Shown here one piece after another: positions 13,314 through 27,500 of a DNA stretch of 64,000 nucleotides. The DNA is from Corvus cornix cornix (taxonomy: Eukaryota > Chordata > Aves > Passeriformes > Corvidae): contig NC_046333.1 of the NCBI RefSeq assembly GCF_000738735.6, positions 16,048,907 to 16,112,906 of the forward strand, in the 5' to 3' direction. Within the stretch, counting starts at the first letter, position 1. Each line of letters begins with the position of its first letter. The notes beneath the pieces were generated by a model. That model was not told the DNA's origin. It worked only from the letters and a program-made list of their open reading frames with translations, and made no database searches. The position numbers were made by a program, and so were the translations under genes.

Positions 13314-15002
13314 CTGGTGGAATTCCTTTGGGCAGAGGTCATGCCTGGTTTTGTGCAAGGCACCGGGACACACTGGGACAGCGCCTGCAGACAGTGAGGA
13401 ACAAACCTACACTAGTGCTGCACACTGGAACCACAGTAACCAGCAAGGACAACTCTTTCATGCACAGCTGTGGCAGCTCAGTTGGAGCTTTCAAGAAATA
13501 TGTTCTCTGTCTAAGTTCAAGGGCATGTGCTGAACTTCAGGTTCAACCCCAAGATGGGAAGGAGGAAGCTGTCACCGTGCTTTCTCCTGCTGCCAGGCAG
13601 ATGTTGGCAACAGACCTGACACAGCCCCAGGACCAGCTGCTGAAGCTGTCTCTGTGGGACATCACTTAAGTTCAGCCTAACATCTCAGCCTACCATGTAG
13701 CATCTTTCTCTTTAGACTCTGTCTAAAGGCAACTGAATGTCATTGGGATGAGGACAAAAGTAGTGATGAATGCTAATGTTTAAGGCCTGCAGGGGATAGG
13801 TGGGAAGGACAGGTTCAAATCAATGGCTTGATTCAGGCAGGAAATGAACTCAGATTTTGGTTTAGTTGCACTAGTCTGCCATGTAGAGCAGACTGCATAG
13901 AAGAGTCAGCCCAAATCTGATGCTATCCCATGTTGCTTACCCACAGGAACACTTCAAACCAGTTTTACAGGGCATTTACTGAGTGCTTGGATCACCAACG
14001 AAGCATGCTCCATCAGGATTTTCCTAGGAACCTGCCCAGAAGAAGCTTGGACTACAAATATCCCAAACCCAAGCTATGAAGGCAGGCTGACTGCAAACCA
14101 CAGATAGCAGTCTGGCTTTCACAGCACTTCTGGGAATGGCTTCCAGGTCCATGAGGCAACTCGAAGATGGATGAGCATCTCCTTCTGAGAGCAGATCCTG
14201 ATGAACCCTGCAGATGTGATTCAGTTCAAGACTTCAGATCTGTGAGTCAAGATGCAGCTTTCCATGTGAACCAGGCAGCTAAACTCCACTGACATGATGG
14301 AGATCTCACCAAAATCGCCAGGGAAGGATGCAGAGAGATTCTGCCCCTCTAAAGCACAGTTCTCTTGTTAAACTGCCTACGCCTCCCCTGTACCTCAGAC
14401 ACCTGTGGACACCTACTATCGGAAACCCCCACTTAGGTGTCAGTCACCAGGTGAAACCCTGCCCTTAGAGGTGCATGACAGGTACAGCACAGCAGCAGGC
14501 TGTTTCCAGCACCTCTGTGATCACAGCTGTAAACTGGCTGCTCTGCCCAGACCTGTGCTGCCCCTTGGATGGGACATGTCCATCCCCTCGTGACAGCAAA
14601 TCACCTGTACCACCCAGCTCTGTCCAACAAAGAAAAGAGCCCTCTGAGCACTGCTGGCTGCAGAGGCAAGGGATATCAACACCCAGGGCAGGGCAAGAAG
14701 GAGCAGACACCCTTCCCCCTGGGACTAGCAAACCTTCCTCAAAATTTTGGTGTTCAGAGCTATAAGGTTCTTTCATTTCAGTCATTTCAGGTCACCCTGG
14801 CTGAGAAATGAGTTGGGATGGATCATTGTGCATTGTTGTACACAGAGACTTACTTTAGGTTATAGCTTGAGGTATGTTGCACAGAGAGAGAAGTGGAAAG
14901 GCATGCAGGCCTGCTTTAGCTTTGATCTTAAAGACGTATGAGAATCAAACATGAGAAACCAGCATGTGCCTACAGAGGTACAGTAAGTGGAAGGTTAAAG
15001 AG

Positions 15003-15252
15003 GGCAACACAGGAGGTTAAGTTTAGATTACATATTAAGAAGAAATGCTTTACTGGGAGGGAGGTGAGGCACTGAACAGGTTGCCCAGGGAAGATGTGGA
15101 TGCCCCATCCCTGGAAGCGTTCAAGATCAGGTTGGACGGGGCTCTGAGTAACCTGGTCTAGTGGAAGGTTCCCTGCCCATGGCAGGGGGGTCAGAGCTAG
15201 ATGAACTTAAGGGCCTTTCCAACCCAAACAATTCTATGACTCTGTGATACTC
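15003..15252 (+). mobile_element. CR1 3'-end fragment
   Basis: The plus strand carries the classic CR1 3' end: CATATTAAGAAGAAATGC, GGTTGCCCAGGGAAG, GCCCCATCCCTGGAAGCGTT, AACCTGGTCTAGTGGAAGG, GGCCTTTCCAACCCAAACA, then ATTCTATGACTCTGTGA as the terminal repeat. It is 5'-truncated, as most CR1 copies are. Confidence 0.93.
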
Positions 15253-18200
15253 TGGACAGTGCAGCTGTGATGGAAGAAATGAACCACAAGAGAGGCACGG
15301 CCAAGGACAAGCTCCTCTTTCTTTGTCCCTCCACATATAAGACCTAACATGGAAGCACTGGTGTGGATTCTTTATATAGTTTATTTGACTGTATAAATAC
15401 TTAACCCTTTCCTAAGACTCTGCTGCTTTGATTGCTCACCTAGCTGCAACCCTCTGAGAAAAACAGAATCAGGACTTAATTCTGCAATTATTTGCTGCCT
15501 CCAGGAAAGCACAATCATTGTTGGGAAAGGGCTTTTAAGTCTCCCCCATGCTGGCTGTCTGCTGGAGGCAATGGATAATCACAGAAGCAAACCCCAATTC
15601 TTGCCGTGCCAGAGGACAGGAAGCAGTCCTTTCCGAGCAAGGGGAAAGACCTGGCTTCAGCCTCTGCTTCTTAATTAGCTGCTGCAGGTGGAGAGCTGTG
15701 CAAGTCCCTCACATTGCTTTTATAACTATCACATCTTTATGTGGCTGAACTGTTTTTTTCCACTGTAACTTGGACATTTTTTGGAAAAGAAATATTTTGG
15801 GTCACATTATCAATTTTCCTCCTATGGAAAGCTTATGAAAATTAATCTATAAGCAAATTGATGTGAGGAAAAAAGTTAGCAGAAATGTTTTCAAATGGAC
15901 AACTTTCAAAGGACTTGAGCTCATTCCATTTGAATTACAAAGCCAGAGCCTTGATTAAGCCACTCTTTGGTTCTCTACCTCTCTTTCCCACCCATGCTAC
16001 TTTGCATCACACTTGAACAGGTCTCCAGTGAGTACGTTTTACCTAATGATTGAATTTACCATTGGCAGAAGTACTTCAGAAGTACTGAAGGCTCCATTTG
16101 CTGCCCACAGCAGGCACAAGAAGCCTCTGAGCTGCCTTTTGGATGGTGATGTGCTAATCCATCTCAGACAGGTGGAGGAGGGTACTCCTTCGCCAAGACC
16201 TACACATCCCTGTGGCTTTCTGTTAATGGTGCCGAGACAGTTCTCAGCTAGGGCAGTAATTTGTCTGCAGACATCAAACTAACCACCCTAGACTAAGGCC
16301 ACCATGAAGATGCCTGACTGTGTACTAACCTTGTGCGGTTTTAATTAGTGCTAAAGGAAATTAGCAACACTGAGCTAAATGGCTGTAACCTAAAAAACCA
16401 CAACCATGTCTTTCTTTAAAGTGCCAGTTGTACAGTCAGATGAGCACTGAGACTGTCCTCAGACGAGTCAAGGAGGCCTGTAAGAGCCACCATGACTTTG
16501 GGATAAATACAAGAGACAAAAGCCTTCAAGATGCTTTGTGTAACCAGAAAAAGCGAAGCGGCCTCCACACAGACACATGCATTCCTGCAAAAATAATATA
16601 AAGAAATTACCTCTACTTACTGGTGCCTCATATCTCACTGGTTATCGGTTTTGTGTGTTTATGGAAAGAAGGCAGAGCAGATCAGAGAAGCCAAGGACTT
16701 GGCCTAAACAAACATCAGGATTATGGCTCCAAGAACAGAGGCAGGGTGGGGGAAGAGAGAAATTTTGACTAAGCTGATTAAAAGGCAATTGTAACCTGAA
16801 AAAAACAGCTCCTAATTCCTCCTGTGTCTGAGGTCTCTGCACATTCCTTGTAGACAGAGAACCATAATAAAAGAAGCCTGACTCTATCATCACCTCCATC
16901 TCTGCTGTCAGTGTGTCTGTAAATGTTACCTGTATTTCCAGTGTGGTGCTGGAAAAGGACTGGGACAAGCCTCAGCACATTTGAACTCATTCAACTCCCC
17001 CAGGAAAAAGGTCTTCCTTGGCCTAGAGCCAGAAGCATGAGGCATCATTGAAGGAGAAAGTATCAAATAAAGAAGGGAGAATCATCAAGAAGTCTCTTGA
17101 TAATGGGTGGAGAGATAACTTGTAGGTTATGGAGATGGAACTGCTTTTGAAGCAACATCTGCACATGCTGCATACAGTGTCTAGCCAGACTGGGAAGCCC
17201 CATAGTTGGAAGCAGAGACCTGTCTGCTGTGAATAAGGAGGATTTCCATGGAGCCAGGAGACTCAAAGGTGTCCTGACAACCCAAAACCTGCTAACGACA
17301 TGAGCAGCAGCAAGGAATGACAGATCTCAAAAAGTGTGTTGAGAAAGCAATGAAAGGGGCAGAGGTCAGAGCAGACCTCACTCAGCCACCTGGCTGCACA
17401 AGTGGGTTAGCCAAATGGCCTCAGTAAAACTATTTTCTACTTCATTTGTAACCCTCAGAGGCCAATCAGGGAGAGGAGAGATTGTCCAGTTCAAATAATG
17501 CAAAACTTGATTTCTTTGAGAGAAAACTCCTTGACAGGCTTCTTGGCTCTGCTCAGCGTCTCACCAAAGTGAGTGGCCAGGAGGAGGAACAGGAGAGGTT
17601 TCCAGCAGGCAGCCTGTGCACGCCAGCCCTGTCCGTGCTACAGAGCAGCCCACGACAGACAACCGAGCGCTCCAAGTTTGCAGGAACTGTTGAGATGTGG
17701 TGCACAGGCAGCCATGAGGCAGAGAGAGCCAGATCAGCAAATTAGCAGCAAGGGGAAAGCTGAATCCTCTGGCCTGGCTGAGGACCAGACAAGACCTGTT
17801 CTTGGCATAATCTGGTGCAAACAAGGACTCCCAGGATAAACGGGCAGTGGAACAACTCATACACATTTAGCTGGACTTCAGCTTGCACGGTCACATCAGT
17901 GAAAGGAAATCAGATGCCCCAAGGGCTTGGGAAATTTGCCCCATCAGTTGAGTTTTTCTCTGCAGCAGCCAATCAGGAGAGGAAGCAGCTGCTAGCAAGA
18001 TGGACATTAATTGCCATGAACCCCATAAGCACAGATATGTCAAATGGAAAAGGTGACTCTAGTCTGGTCTGTGGCATTTTGGAACAATTAAAAATAGTGA
18101 TAGATTTGGTTTGTAAAACAAGAGAAGTTGGCAATAATGCAAAAACTAAAGAAAGCAGTTAAGTGCTGGTACAGTAAAAAAATTTGCTATAAAATGTCAG

Positions 18201-21200
18201 CTTGTTATAATTGGAATCTGGGCCAGAACAAAACATCACAAGAGCCTATTAAAAAGCCTCTTTCCCAGTCTGAGGATTGCAAGGACACCACATTATGCCA
18301 CTGAATCCCAGAGATACACAAATGAGGCCCCAGGTTTTTGTTTGGATCCTCACAGTTGAAGAACAGGAGGAGGAGGCTGGTTACAAATCATCTGCGGGTA
18401 TCTGTGAAATGCATGGAAAAAAGTGGACACAGCCTCAAGGATAACCATTAATAGAGCAGACATGCTAAAAACAGCAAGGGGTAGACTGTCCAAAAGTGAG
18501 CCAACTAATTGGTCTCAAATGGAGACAGTGACAGAGAAATGTGCATTTGTCCAACAGTTGGGAAAGTTGGGTTTGAAAATTGGACATCTGGAATTTGAGC
18601 TTTATTTCTGGATAATCAAGATAGTGGATGAGCTAATAAACAGTTTGGATTTCATTATGCCTAATAGCTGAGTAAGTGCCAGGAAACCATGTCTTACAAA
18701 GCCTGCCTGTGAAAATTCTTTTAAAATATGAATCACAGGTGAGTAAAATGACATGTAGACAACTGTTTTGCACAGAGCAGGGAACGGCATCATTATAAGT
18801 GACATGCCATGGGGGCTTTTCAAACAAAAAAATCGCTTCCCAGAGGCTGAAACTCGTTTTGAGACTAGGATCTCAAAGGGATTTTAGCTGCTCAAGTGTT
18901 GGTATATGGGAAGCAGGAGTCTGTTCCCCCTTGTGTGCCAGACATTTCTGATGATGAGCAAATAAAAGAGGAAAAAAGAGAATAAGTGCCAGGAAGAGTG
19001 ATAAAGTAAACAGATGTAGCAAATATACAGATGAAAACTAGCAGGGAAAGAAGAGTGGAGAAAAATGCAGGGAGCTTGGTGCTCAGTGCTGAGTGAGGAT
19101 GGCTTACAAACCTCTGCTGCTGAGGTTTCTGGAGTTGTCCTCCCTCTTTTGTGCCAAAGCAGCACAGGATCGTAATAGAGAAAGGTGGCCACAGAGCAGC
19201 CACTTCACTGCTTAACTGAAGCCAAGTACAGGAGATATTCCAAGCAGTTGGGAATTTCAGGAAGGTGAGACTGAGCTCTGACATTGCCTTGGGTATCACC
19301 AGTTGTTCAGAGGAAGGAGGGCAGCTCCACATCCTGTTCAAGTCTGCAAGGACCACTGCAGCCTAGTTTTCCACTCTGGATCTGACAAAGAGCTGTGGAC
19401 CTCAGCAGGAAGATCTGTTACACAGTGGCAGAATGAATCCCTCAGTGGCCACTGAATGTGGCTTCTCCCCCACTGCCATAGGGCAAGGGGTTATAGCTTG
19501 AGCCCAGCCCTGCAGAAGCACAAACCACTTCTAAGCACCTCCACATGGCACTGGCACATCCATCATCTTGTGGTCAGGTGCCCTGAGGGAGCTGCCTCGC
19601 TGGCTCCTCGGTAGGGCGGTTCTGCTGCACACATCAAAACCCATGGTCTCTACCTAGCGGATGTGCAGATGTCTGAGACAAGCTTAAGCCTATCAGGCTG
19701 CAATAAAACTCCAAAGAAAGGGAGTATTTCCTAATGAAAGAGCAGTTTGCTTTGGGCAGATGGGGAGTGAAGGAGAAGTTTCTGCTGACAGAATGACAGT
19801 GGAGAGGTCCTGAAACAGCCACTCCTCCTGGATGTGCAGGTTCAGGGAGGACTTTGCTTCCTAACGAGAACTTTACTTCTAATCTTGCAGATATTGCACA
19901 ACATCTGGGTTTGGGTGAGCTTGTGGCAGAAAACAATTGCAATGGTCACCAGAACATAATTTAGTGTTTGTGGAGTTACTAAGACTCTTGTGACCACTCA
20001 CAGTTTGTTTTCTGGATTTTAAAATGCCTTTTATACAGAAAACAGATGTTAAGAGATACTGAACTTCTAGTTTAGAGATTGCAGCAAAAATTCAGGCTTC
20101 TGAGTTGATTTATTGTATTACTGAAGTACACCTTGGCTTAAAAGTTTTATTTGTATATTTTCAAGGCTGATTGGGTGGGAATAAAATAACTGTGGAGTAA
20201 CAACGAAAATACTCTGACAAGAGTTGCTTAGTTATGTAAAAATGTGTTATTTAACTATAACTGCTTCAAATATGATTGAGATAGATGCAATTGTTCTGTT
20301 TGTCCAGAATATACTCTTTAGACTACTACCATTATAGACTCATGACACTGGTGAGAATGATTCAAAGGTGCTTTTAATGGATTAAATCTAGCTGCTGTCT
20401 TCCAACAGGTTTCTGTGGACAGGTTTCTGTGGAACTCAAGCCTCAACAGCCTCCATATGAACCATGGAAAATGCTACACAGGCATCTATGGAAAGACAAG
20501 TCTCTCTTGGTCTATTTTGTGAAATTTGGGTGTTAGCAGGGACAGCGTGTAGCAGAACAAGAAAAGAAATATCTTGACTAAAAAAACTAGGTGAAAAGCT
20601 CAAAAAAAGAGAAATTTTTTGGCCAAGTGTCCTGAAAAAGGGGAAAGGAACTATGAGCAGAATGCTGACCACTTGCTGTTTAATTCCTCCTGTGTTGAGG
20701 AGAAAAAATTTTGAGTGATCACTATGAATAAAGAGGCTAGCATAAAGCCCACATTATTTAGTGAGCAATTTCTTTTCCAAACAGATCCCACCTGCAGGAC
20801 TGTGAGTTGCAACCACTCAGGTTAAAAGGGAATAGTCCTATTTTTTTCTTAAACATTTTTACAGTATCATTTAAGTTCATATATGAACTTTGCATGCAAG
20901 TATTCAGCAGACTTATTTATAACATTGTCTTTAAAAACCCTCTTCAGGTACATAACTCAATGTCAAACTCCCTCAAACCAATCAATCTCTATTATAAAAT
21001 GAACTGGTTGCTGATAGAACTACCATTCACTTTTTTTCCCATCAAAAAGAACAGCCAAGCCCTGTTTTCTGTAGCACTAACTGAGGCACGGCAGGAACCT
21101 GTCCTTTTCCAAAATGAGGTGATGTGCATCTGTGTGCTGACAGTAACTGTGTTATCTAGAAATTCTTTCAAGCCACTGAAATTCTTTCAATAAGCTCCTT

Positions 21201-21491
21201 TATTTCCAGCTTCACCTCCCTTCCCCTGTAACAAAGCACCAAGTGTCAGAGTTGCTTTAAAAAAATCAAATACAAACTTACATATTACCTTTGTGCCTCT
21301 GAGAATGATGGTTGTGTGCTATAAGATGTGGCAAGTTCATGCTAAAACAAAAGGACACTCTCTCCATGGCATATCCATTATTCTCCCCTACTGAGTAACT
21401 ATATCATCTGCCCTCTACAGATTCTTTATGGTTAACAGAGATGCTACTTCTGGCCAGAGCAGCTTCAATACAGAGTTGTAGCTTCCAGAGA
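15253..21491. other. Intergenic, no gene recognised
   Basis: No repeat family or exon was identified. Frames of up to 154 codons (minus strand, 18892-19356) lack domain features. Confidence 0.55.
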
Positions 21492-21570
21492 TGTGTAATC
21501 ATTTACACCTGTGCAAAGTAGATGTAAACTCACTTTGCACTCACTTTACACAGGTGCAAATGACTGCACA
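21492..21570. repeat. 28-bp imperfect inverted repeat (hairpin)
   Basis: The left arm 21492-21519 (core CATTTACACCTGTGCAAAGT) and right arm 21543-21562 plus 21563-21570 (core ACTTTACACAGGTGCAAATG) are reverse complements. Over 28 bases there are four differences, all transitions, so in RNA each can remain a G-U pair. The loop is 23 bases. The sequence resembles old palindromic repeats found widely in reptile and bird genomes; it could be the end or centre of an ancient DNA transposon. Confidence 0.75.
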
Positions 21571-24500
21571 AGCTGAGGGGTAGTGGAGAATCATGCTCAT
21601 AATGACTGCAAAGTGCTTAAGCAGGATATGATGGAGACCAAGAGAAGCACATGGGATACAGTGAGCAGTAGGCAAGCGAATGTCAGCAGCGGTTTTGGGA
21701 GTCTATTTTCTCTCACTGTGCCAGTGGTGTCTATTATCTGCAATGTGTGCCCAGCAGATAATAAATCAGCTGCTGTGTGAAAGCAACAGGCCTGCCTGCT
21801 CCAGCTCTCTCTGGCACTGCTGTTGGGCTCCAGCTGCAGTAGGAAACCTATGCTGCCACCCGGGCTGGAAGATGTGTGGTTGTGAAATCAGTTCACATGG
21901 AGAATCAAGCTAAGCCTAGGGGCTTTGGCTTGGTTTAGGGCATGTTTCTTGTTGTGAGTTGAACAGCTTATCCAAAAACCTGGCTGGAGCACTGCTGAAA
22001 TAGTACAGGTGCTCCTAGCCCTTTTTGTTATATTGCCTCCTAAAGCTGCCCAAGAGCTAAGGAGTGCAAGAGCTTTCAAAGGAAACTTTATTTTTTATGA
22101 GCTGTTGGATAGGACAGAGTAGACAGATCTAAAATTAATCTGCTGCCCTTTTTCAGAGCTCTCTGACCATAAGGATAAAGGCAGTAATTACCTCCATGGG
22201 CTATCTGGGGGATGTTGGAGAGAAATTCTTTCATGCTGGATTTTTTAGCTTGAAGATTAGGGTTTATATAAGAATTTTGCCTGGTAGTCTGAAAAAGACC
22301 TTCTGAAGTGTGTTCCTCTTAGCCTTACACCTGCCAGCTTTCTTCACTCTTCTTTCCCTAGCCTACTAATAGTGATGGTAAATGCATCCAGAGAAATACG
22401 GTTGCTATAAAGTACCGAAGTTTCTGTGTAGCGTGACATAAAATTACTGAATGTGAAATAAAGTATGTGTGTCATTTTTCCAAGGGACTTTTAAAATGTG
22501 CTTCTGGATATATGCGAAAATATAAAATACTGCTCACAAAAAATTAAAGCAGAAAGCATACACTCGTGAAGGAAAACTACTTCATTTGTTACAGCTATCT
22601 TTCAAGGCAAAGTAGTCACACCTTGTGTGACAGGCTGGAAATCTACGTGTCCCCACTGATTTTGCTGTGTTTGCAGTACCTGGTGTGAGAGAGAGCTGGC
22701 CATCAGTGCAGGAGTGTTTCCTCATGGCTACAAAGTTCTGCAGAGCCTGCATTCAAGTCAAGCCCAACATTCATTCACATTCCATGATAATCAGTCTAAA
22801 TGCTTCACAAGCAAGATGATGACAGCTAGGACAAGGGATCAATCTTAGTTTTAAAACAAGCAATTTTGAGCACATGATTGTGGCAAATAATCCAAACAGT
22901 TTCTTATCTAATGAAAGCACTTACCAATGACAGTATCAAAGGTGTGGCGGCAAGCGAGGGTGGGTGAAGGGAGGGTACTGACCTATTGCAGGTCCCTATG
23001 GGCTGGGAAAACCAGACTCTAGAAAGAGACAACTATCTCAATACTTACAATAACAATAGAGTGAAAGAAGCCTTTATTTTCAGGAACAGGATTGAGCAAA
23101 GGACTTTTACCCTCTATTCCTGCTTTCCTAGTAAGTTATGAAATATTTAACTACCCCAAATTAGGTGCCCCCAGTGGCTTCTTCTGTAATGGGCTTTTAG
23201 GGGTCTTTTCAGCATGAACTACAATTAACATTAAGAACATGTTCTCTGTAGGTAGAGCAGGAGCTTAAGGGCTGTTCTGGGGCCTCCTTCCCTCAAGTGA
23301 CAGCAGTGTCAGGCAGTGCTGCCCGAGCTGGCTTTCCAATGGGGCACATGGAGCCAAGAGCCAGCCCCCACACTGCCCTGGTACTGGGCTCCTGGAGCCT
23401 GCCAGCAGCATCCCTGCACATCACCTCACCTGCGGGGGTTGCAGCAGTGGGAGGATGGCGGGGAGCAAGCTCAGCTTCTCATGGCTGTTCCACTGTGCTA
23501 TAGGATGTGGCTGGAAACTGTGGTACAGTGCAAGGCCACCACTTAAGGGTAAAGCAGCTGCTCAGATGGGAGCTGCAAGGGCCTGAAGTTCCTTCACTCT
23601 ACTTCATTTTCTTCACCTGCAGTCCCATATGCAGCACACTCAATGTTGCCTCAAGCATGTGGTTCTTCACAGTATGGGAACAACTGTGAAATTTCTGTAT
23701 CTGGCTGGGTTGAAACCCCCAGAGGCAGCTGACATAGGATGTGGGCTACTTCACCATACTTGGCACTTGTTACAGGATCCCTCCATTACCTTCTCAGTGA
23801 CAGCTGGCATCTGGTGCCTACTGTAGTGCCCTACTAGTCATGGTCCGTGGTGTGTACAGTCTTCAGCTTCTGTGAAGGACAGTGGAATACTGTGACTAGA
23901 TCCTTGTGGATTTATCAGTTTATCTCCTAGGTCTACTCAAATGCCCTAAATTATAAAGGCGGACTGACAGCAGCCTGGTAACAGTGGTATCTTCTATGCT
24001 GCTGCTATGAAACCATTTTCTTCTTCTACCCAATCACCATGAAATTTGCTGATATTCACTGAAGATGTATTTAAGGTACTAATATACACTTCCTTTTTAA
24101 GTGTTTGGGTATTTTTTCACCGAAACTTACCTAAAGCTGTGGTGGATTCTTTATTACTTTATTATTTTAAAATCTAAAGCCAAGGAAGATTTAAATAGCT
24201 AAATCTAAAACAGGTTATCTTGAAAATGGTCCCTTATTAAGAGACCCTCATAGTGCCTAAGTCTCCTCTTCAGCTCCCATTTGTTTTTTTGGTACCTCAA
24301 GGAACCAACTTAGGTCAGTCCTAACTTATATCTAAAACCATTTGGGACCCCAGGCTTGACTTTTTTCTTTTTCTAAGTCCCCAGAGGATTCCATGGGCTC
24401 TCATATGTGCATACCAGAACATGGGAAGATCTTTCTTTAAAACATATCCAGCAATATGACCACTGACACTTCCATCTAGTCCAGTGGTGAGAGCATTTTG

Positions 24501-27500
24501 CTGGGAACTGGAGGACCAAGTTGCAATGCTGCTGCGTTCTCTCCCATGAGTATGCAGGATCACCAAGAGCACTGTGTGGTCACCCTGCTGGGAGGGTCAC
24601 TCAGTTCCTTCTGCTGAAATGGAGCATTCCCTGTGAGAGGAAGGTACAGAGGGGGTCTGTGAAGGAGAGATGCAGAAAGGTAGAAGGGAATGGGAGCACA
24701 AGACAGTGAGCAGTTCTGGGAAAAGAACGGTCATGTCCTGTCCCTGGAAACTCCCTGTAAGGGAAGGGTGGGAAGCCCACGTGCCCTTCTCCCAGCAAAG
24801 TGTCCCAACCAGTGCTGGTAGCCTGCTGGTAGCCTCAAAGACTATGTGCCAGATGCAGAGCTCCATGGAGTTTGTCATGCCTGGACTGTCTGATGGCCTC
24901 TTCAGAGCTCCCCACACCAATGGGAAGCTGCTTACTGCAACTGCCTTATGCAGTTATTTACTTTATCACTCATGCCTTATGTACATTCCTCACGTTTTAA
25001 CTATGGGAGCAGAACAAATTTATCATGTCAACCTTTCTCTCCGTCTTCCTGTTATCCAGTTTGCTTCTAGAGGTTTTCTCCCCACTCTTGAAGGCTGCTA
25101 TAGCATGTTAACATATTGGTCTTCAAGTGTTTCCATTTACATCTTCTTTTTCCCCAGTTACACACTTAGCAATCTATAGGGGAAACATCCAGCATGCCCA
25201 CAAAGCACAGTAGAGTGGAGAGTTTTGCTTCTGTGACCAGCTCGTGTGTAGGAACAGATCCACTTAGTCTGGAATCATCAACACTGACTGCACCCAGCAC
25301 ACACAAGTGCCCACATATCTTTGCTGTCTATGCCTGCAAAAATCCAGCGTTGTCTGTCTAAGACTTGGTATTTCTCTCTTGGCCCTCCTGTCTCCCTTTG
25401 CTCTGCTCTGGAGGGTCAGTCAGCATGAACTAATGGACTTTCCTTTCTCAGTGGGTTCCTTGTTTCTATATGCCAATGCCACATTTAGAAATTACAATTT
25501 CTGAAAAGCTTTCATGAGCCTGAAGCTGAGCAGATCAAATGGAGACCATTTGATGTGTCTATCAGCTCAAAGAGCACCTCTTTTTCACCAGTCTCCTACC
25601 TCTCTTAAAATATATTTTTACAAATGAGTGTCCAGAAGCATGTGTCGGTGCAAAGGCAACAATGCAGTCTCAGAAAAACCAGCTCCTCAGGTCCCCAGCT
25701 TGGCTGCCCCATCATTTGGTTGCACTTGGACTGCCTGGTTCTGACCCTGTTTGGCTCAGGCAGGTCTGAAAATGCTGTCCTTTATGGTTTTTTTTAACCA
25801 AATCCACTGCTAAAGTCCAGCAATCACTGACATCCAGTGGCAGCCGAGGATAATTACAAATGTTTATTTTCTGAGAGGCTTGTTTGCTACCTGGGGAAGA
25901 CCCAGTTACACTAAAAGTTTATTTTTGAACTCTACAAAAGGAGGACAAGTCAACTGAAGTAAAATACTGCTTTTGTTAGGCAGGAGAGGGCAGGTACCTG
26001 AGAACCAGTATTGAAAATCATCTCTGTTTCCTGCATGATGGGGCTCCAAGTCTAACTGTGCTGCTGTGCAGTTTGGGAGTAACCCCAGAGGGCAAATTGT
26101 GTTCTGCCTTTTGGAAACTGCAGTGAGACCAGACCTAAAGTTTCCTGCCTCAAGACATTTTGAGTGGAATAAAATTAAGCCTTGAGCAACAGTGACCCCA
26201 CTATGTTGGTCTAATAAAAACACTGTGCTGCAGGGTGAGCCCTTCAGCCTCTCCCCAGTAAGGTTCCAGTATCAAATAAATCCTCTGGTCGGTGATCCTG
26301 CCTGAAGAAAACAACATCAAAATTACAGTTTTTGCTTAATTCCGTTCAGCACAGTTAATTAACAATTTCTTCATGCTTGAAGTGGGGTGGGAGGGCATTA
26401 CGCACAATTTTTATTACAGTGCAAATACTATTTGTTCCTAAATGCTTGTTTACTCAGCTTTCTTTCTGCATAAAACAGTGTGGGCTATGGGACAACTACT
26501 GAGAGAGTTACCTAGTTCTTTGGTTTGGGTTTTTTTCTATGCAGTCACTCTCTACAGTGTCTGACAGCATTCAGGGAATGCTTAGAAGTCATTGTAAGGA
26601 AAAAAGGTCAGATCCCCATAGAAAGCATGGAGGTAAGTCTTTAAATGGCACAGCCAGGCCTAATTGTTACAGGAAAAGTAGATTCATCAGTGAAAGCATA
26701 ATTATGAGACTAACTTGTGTGCAGGACCTCTTTGATGCTTTTTTCTCTTTTTCTTTTTTTGGCGGTGGGGGGGAGTAGGGTAATAAAATGAAAAGAATAA
26801 AGTCATCTTACTTTTATTTTTATTCCTATAATTCTTTCAAGTGTATTAGAGCAGAAGGTAAATTTTGACAGGTATAAAATACTTCCAGTGCAGCAAATTT
26901 TAATGGTTGCTGACATCACCATAATTTAAACTTTGGGCCTTTGTAAACAGTTTGCACAGAATGCCTTGTAAGCAATCTGAGCTCATTGCAGGGGCTCCAG
27001 CATTGTCTGAATGCATGACTTCATCTGTCTTTTCCCCTTCAGCCTCCTTTCTTTACTGTTTCCACCCCTTCTAACACCTCTTGCAGAGAGAATACCTTTA
27101 CAACTTTTTTGGCAGTCACCACAGGCCCCTTCTCACTGACGTGTCACAACAGTATCTCTTGGAGCTTTGGCCATAAACAAGACCCCATCACAGGGCATTT
27201 GCTGTATAACAGATGGTCTCTGAGGCAAGAGGTTCAGAGGTGGAGGATGCACCCAACAAAAAGGGGACCCATAGCTCATGCTAAGATGTGGCTGGGATTT
27301 GAGGCCACTTTCACTTGTGTGTCCTGCTCTAGGGGAGAAGCTGCCCTGAGGAGCAGCAGAGAAATCTGGGAGGGGAGAAGCAGCAGCACATCTTAAAGTG
27401 ACAGGTTTAAATGTAATGAAAAAAAGGAATTTCACCTCCTTCCCTTGAGTCTGATAGATTTTGTTTCGTGTCCTCTGCCCATGTGGGTAGGGTCATGGCT

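Larger units (their letters stand above)
9255..15002. other. Intergenic; T-rich tract and AT-rich candidate conserved stretch
   Basis: No gene recognised. It holds the tandem duplication at 11.7 kb, the T-rich tract at 12.4 kb and an AT-rich stretch at 12930-13270 with TAATTA/ATTAAT motifs. A 113-codon frame at 13328-13669 and overlapping frames at 14.4-14.9 kb show no family features and are judged chance. Confidence 0.55.

Noticed and set aside
18892..19356. 154-codon minus-strand frame with a hydrophobic segment
   Set aside because: No family resemblance; the hydrophobic run comes from T-rich DNA.
24670..25179. 169-codon plus-strand open frame, the longest outside repeats
   Set aside because: No recognisable domain, no conserved motif and no splice or promoter context; a frame of this length is expected by chance in 64 kb.
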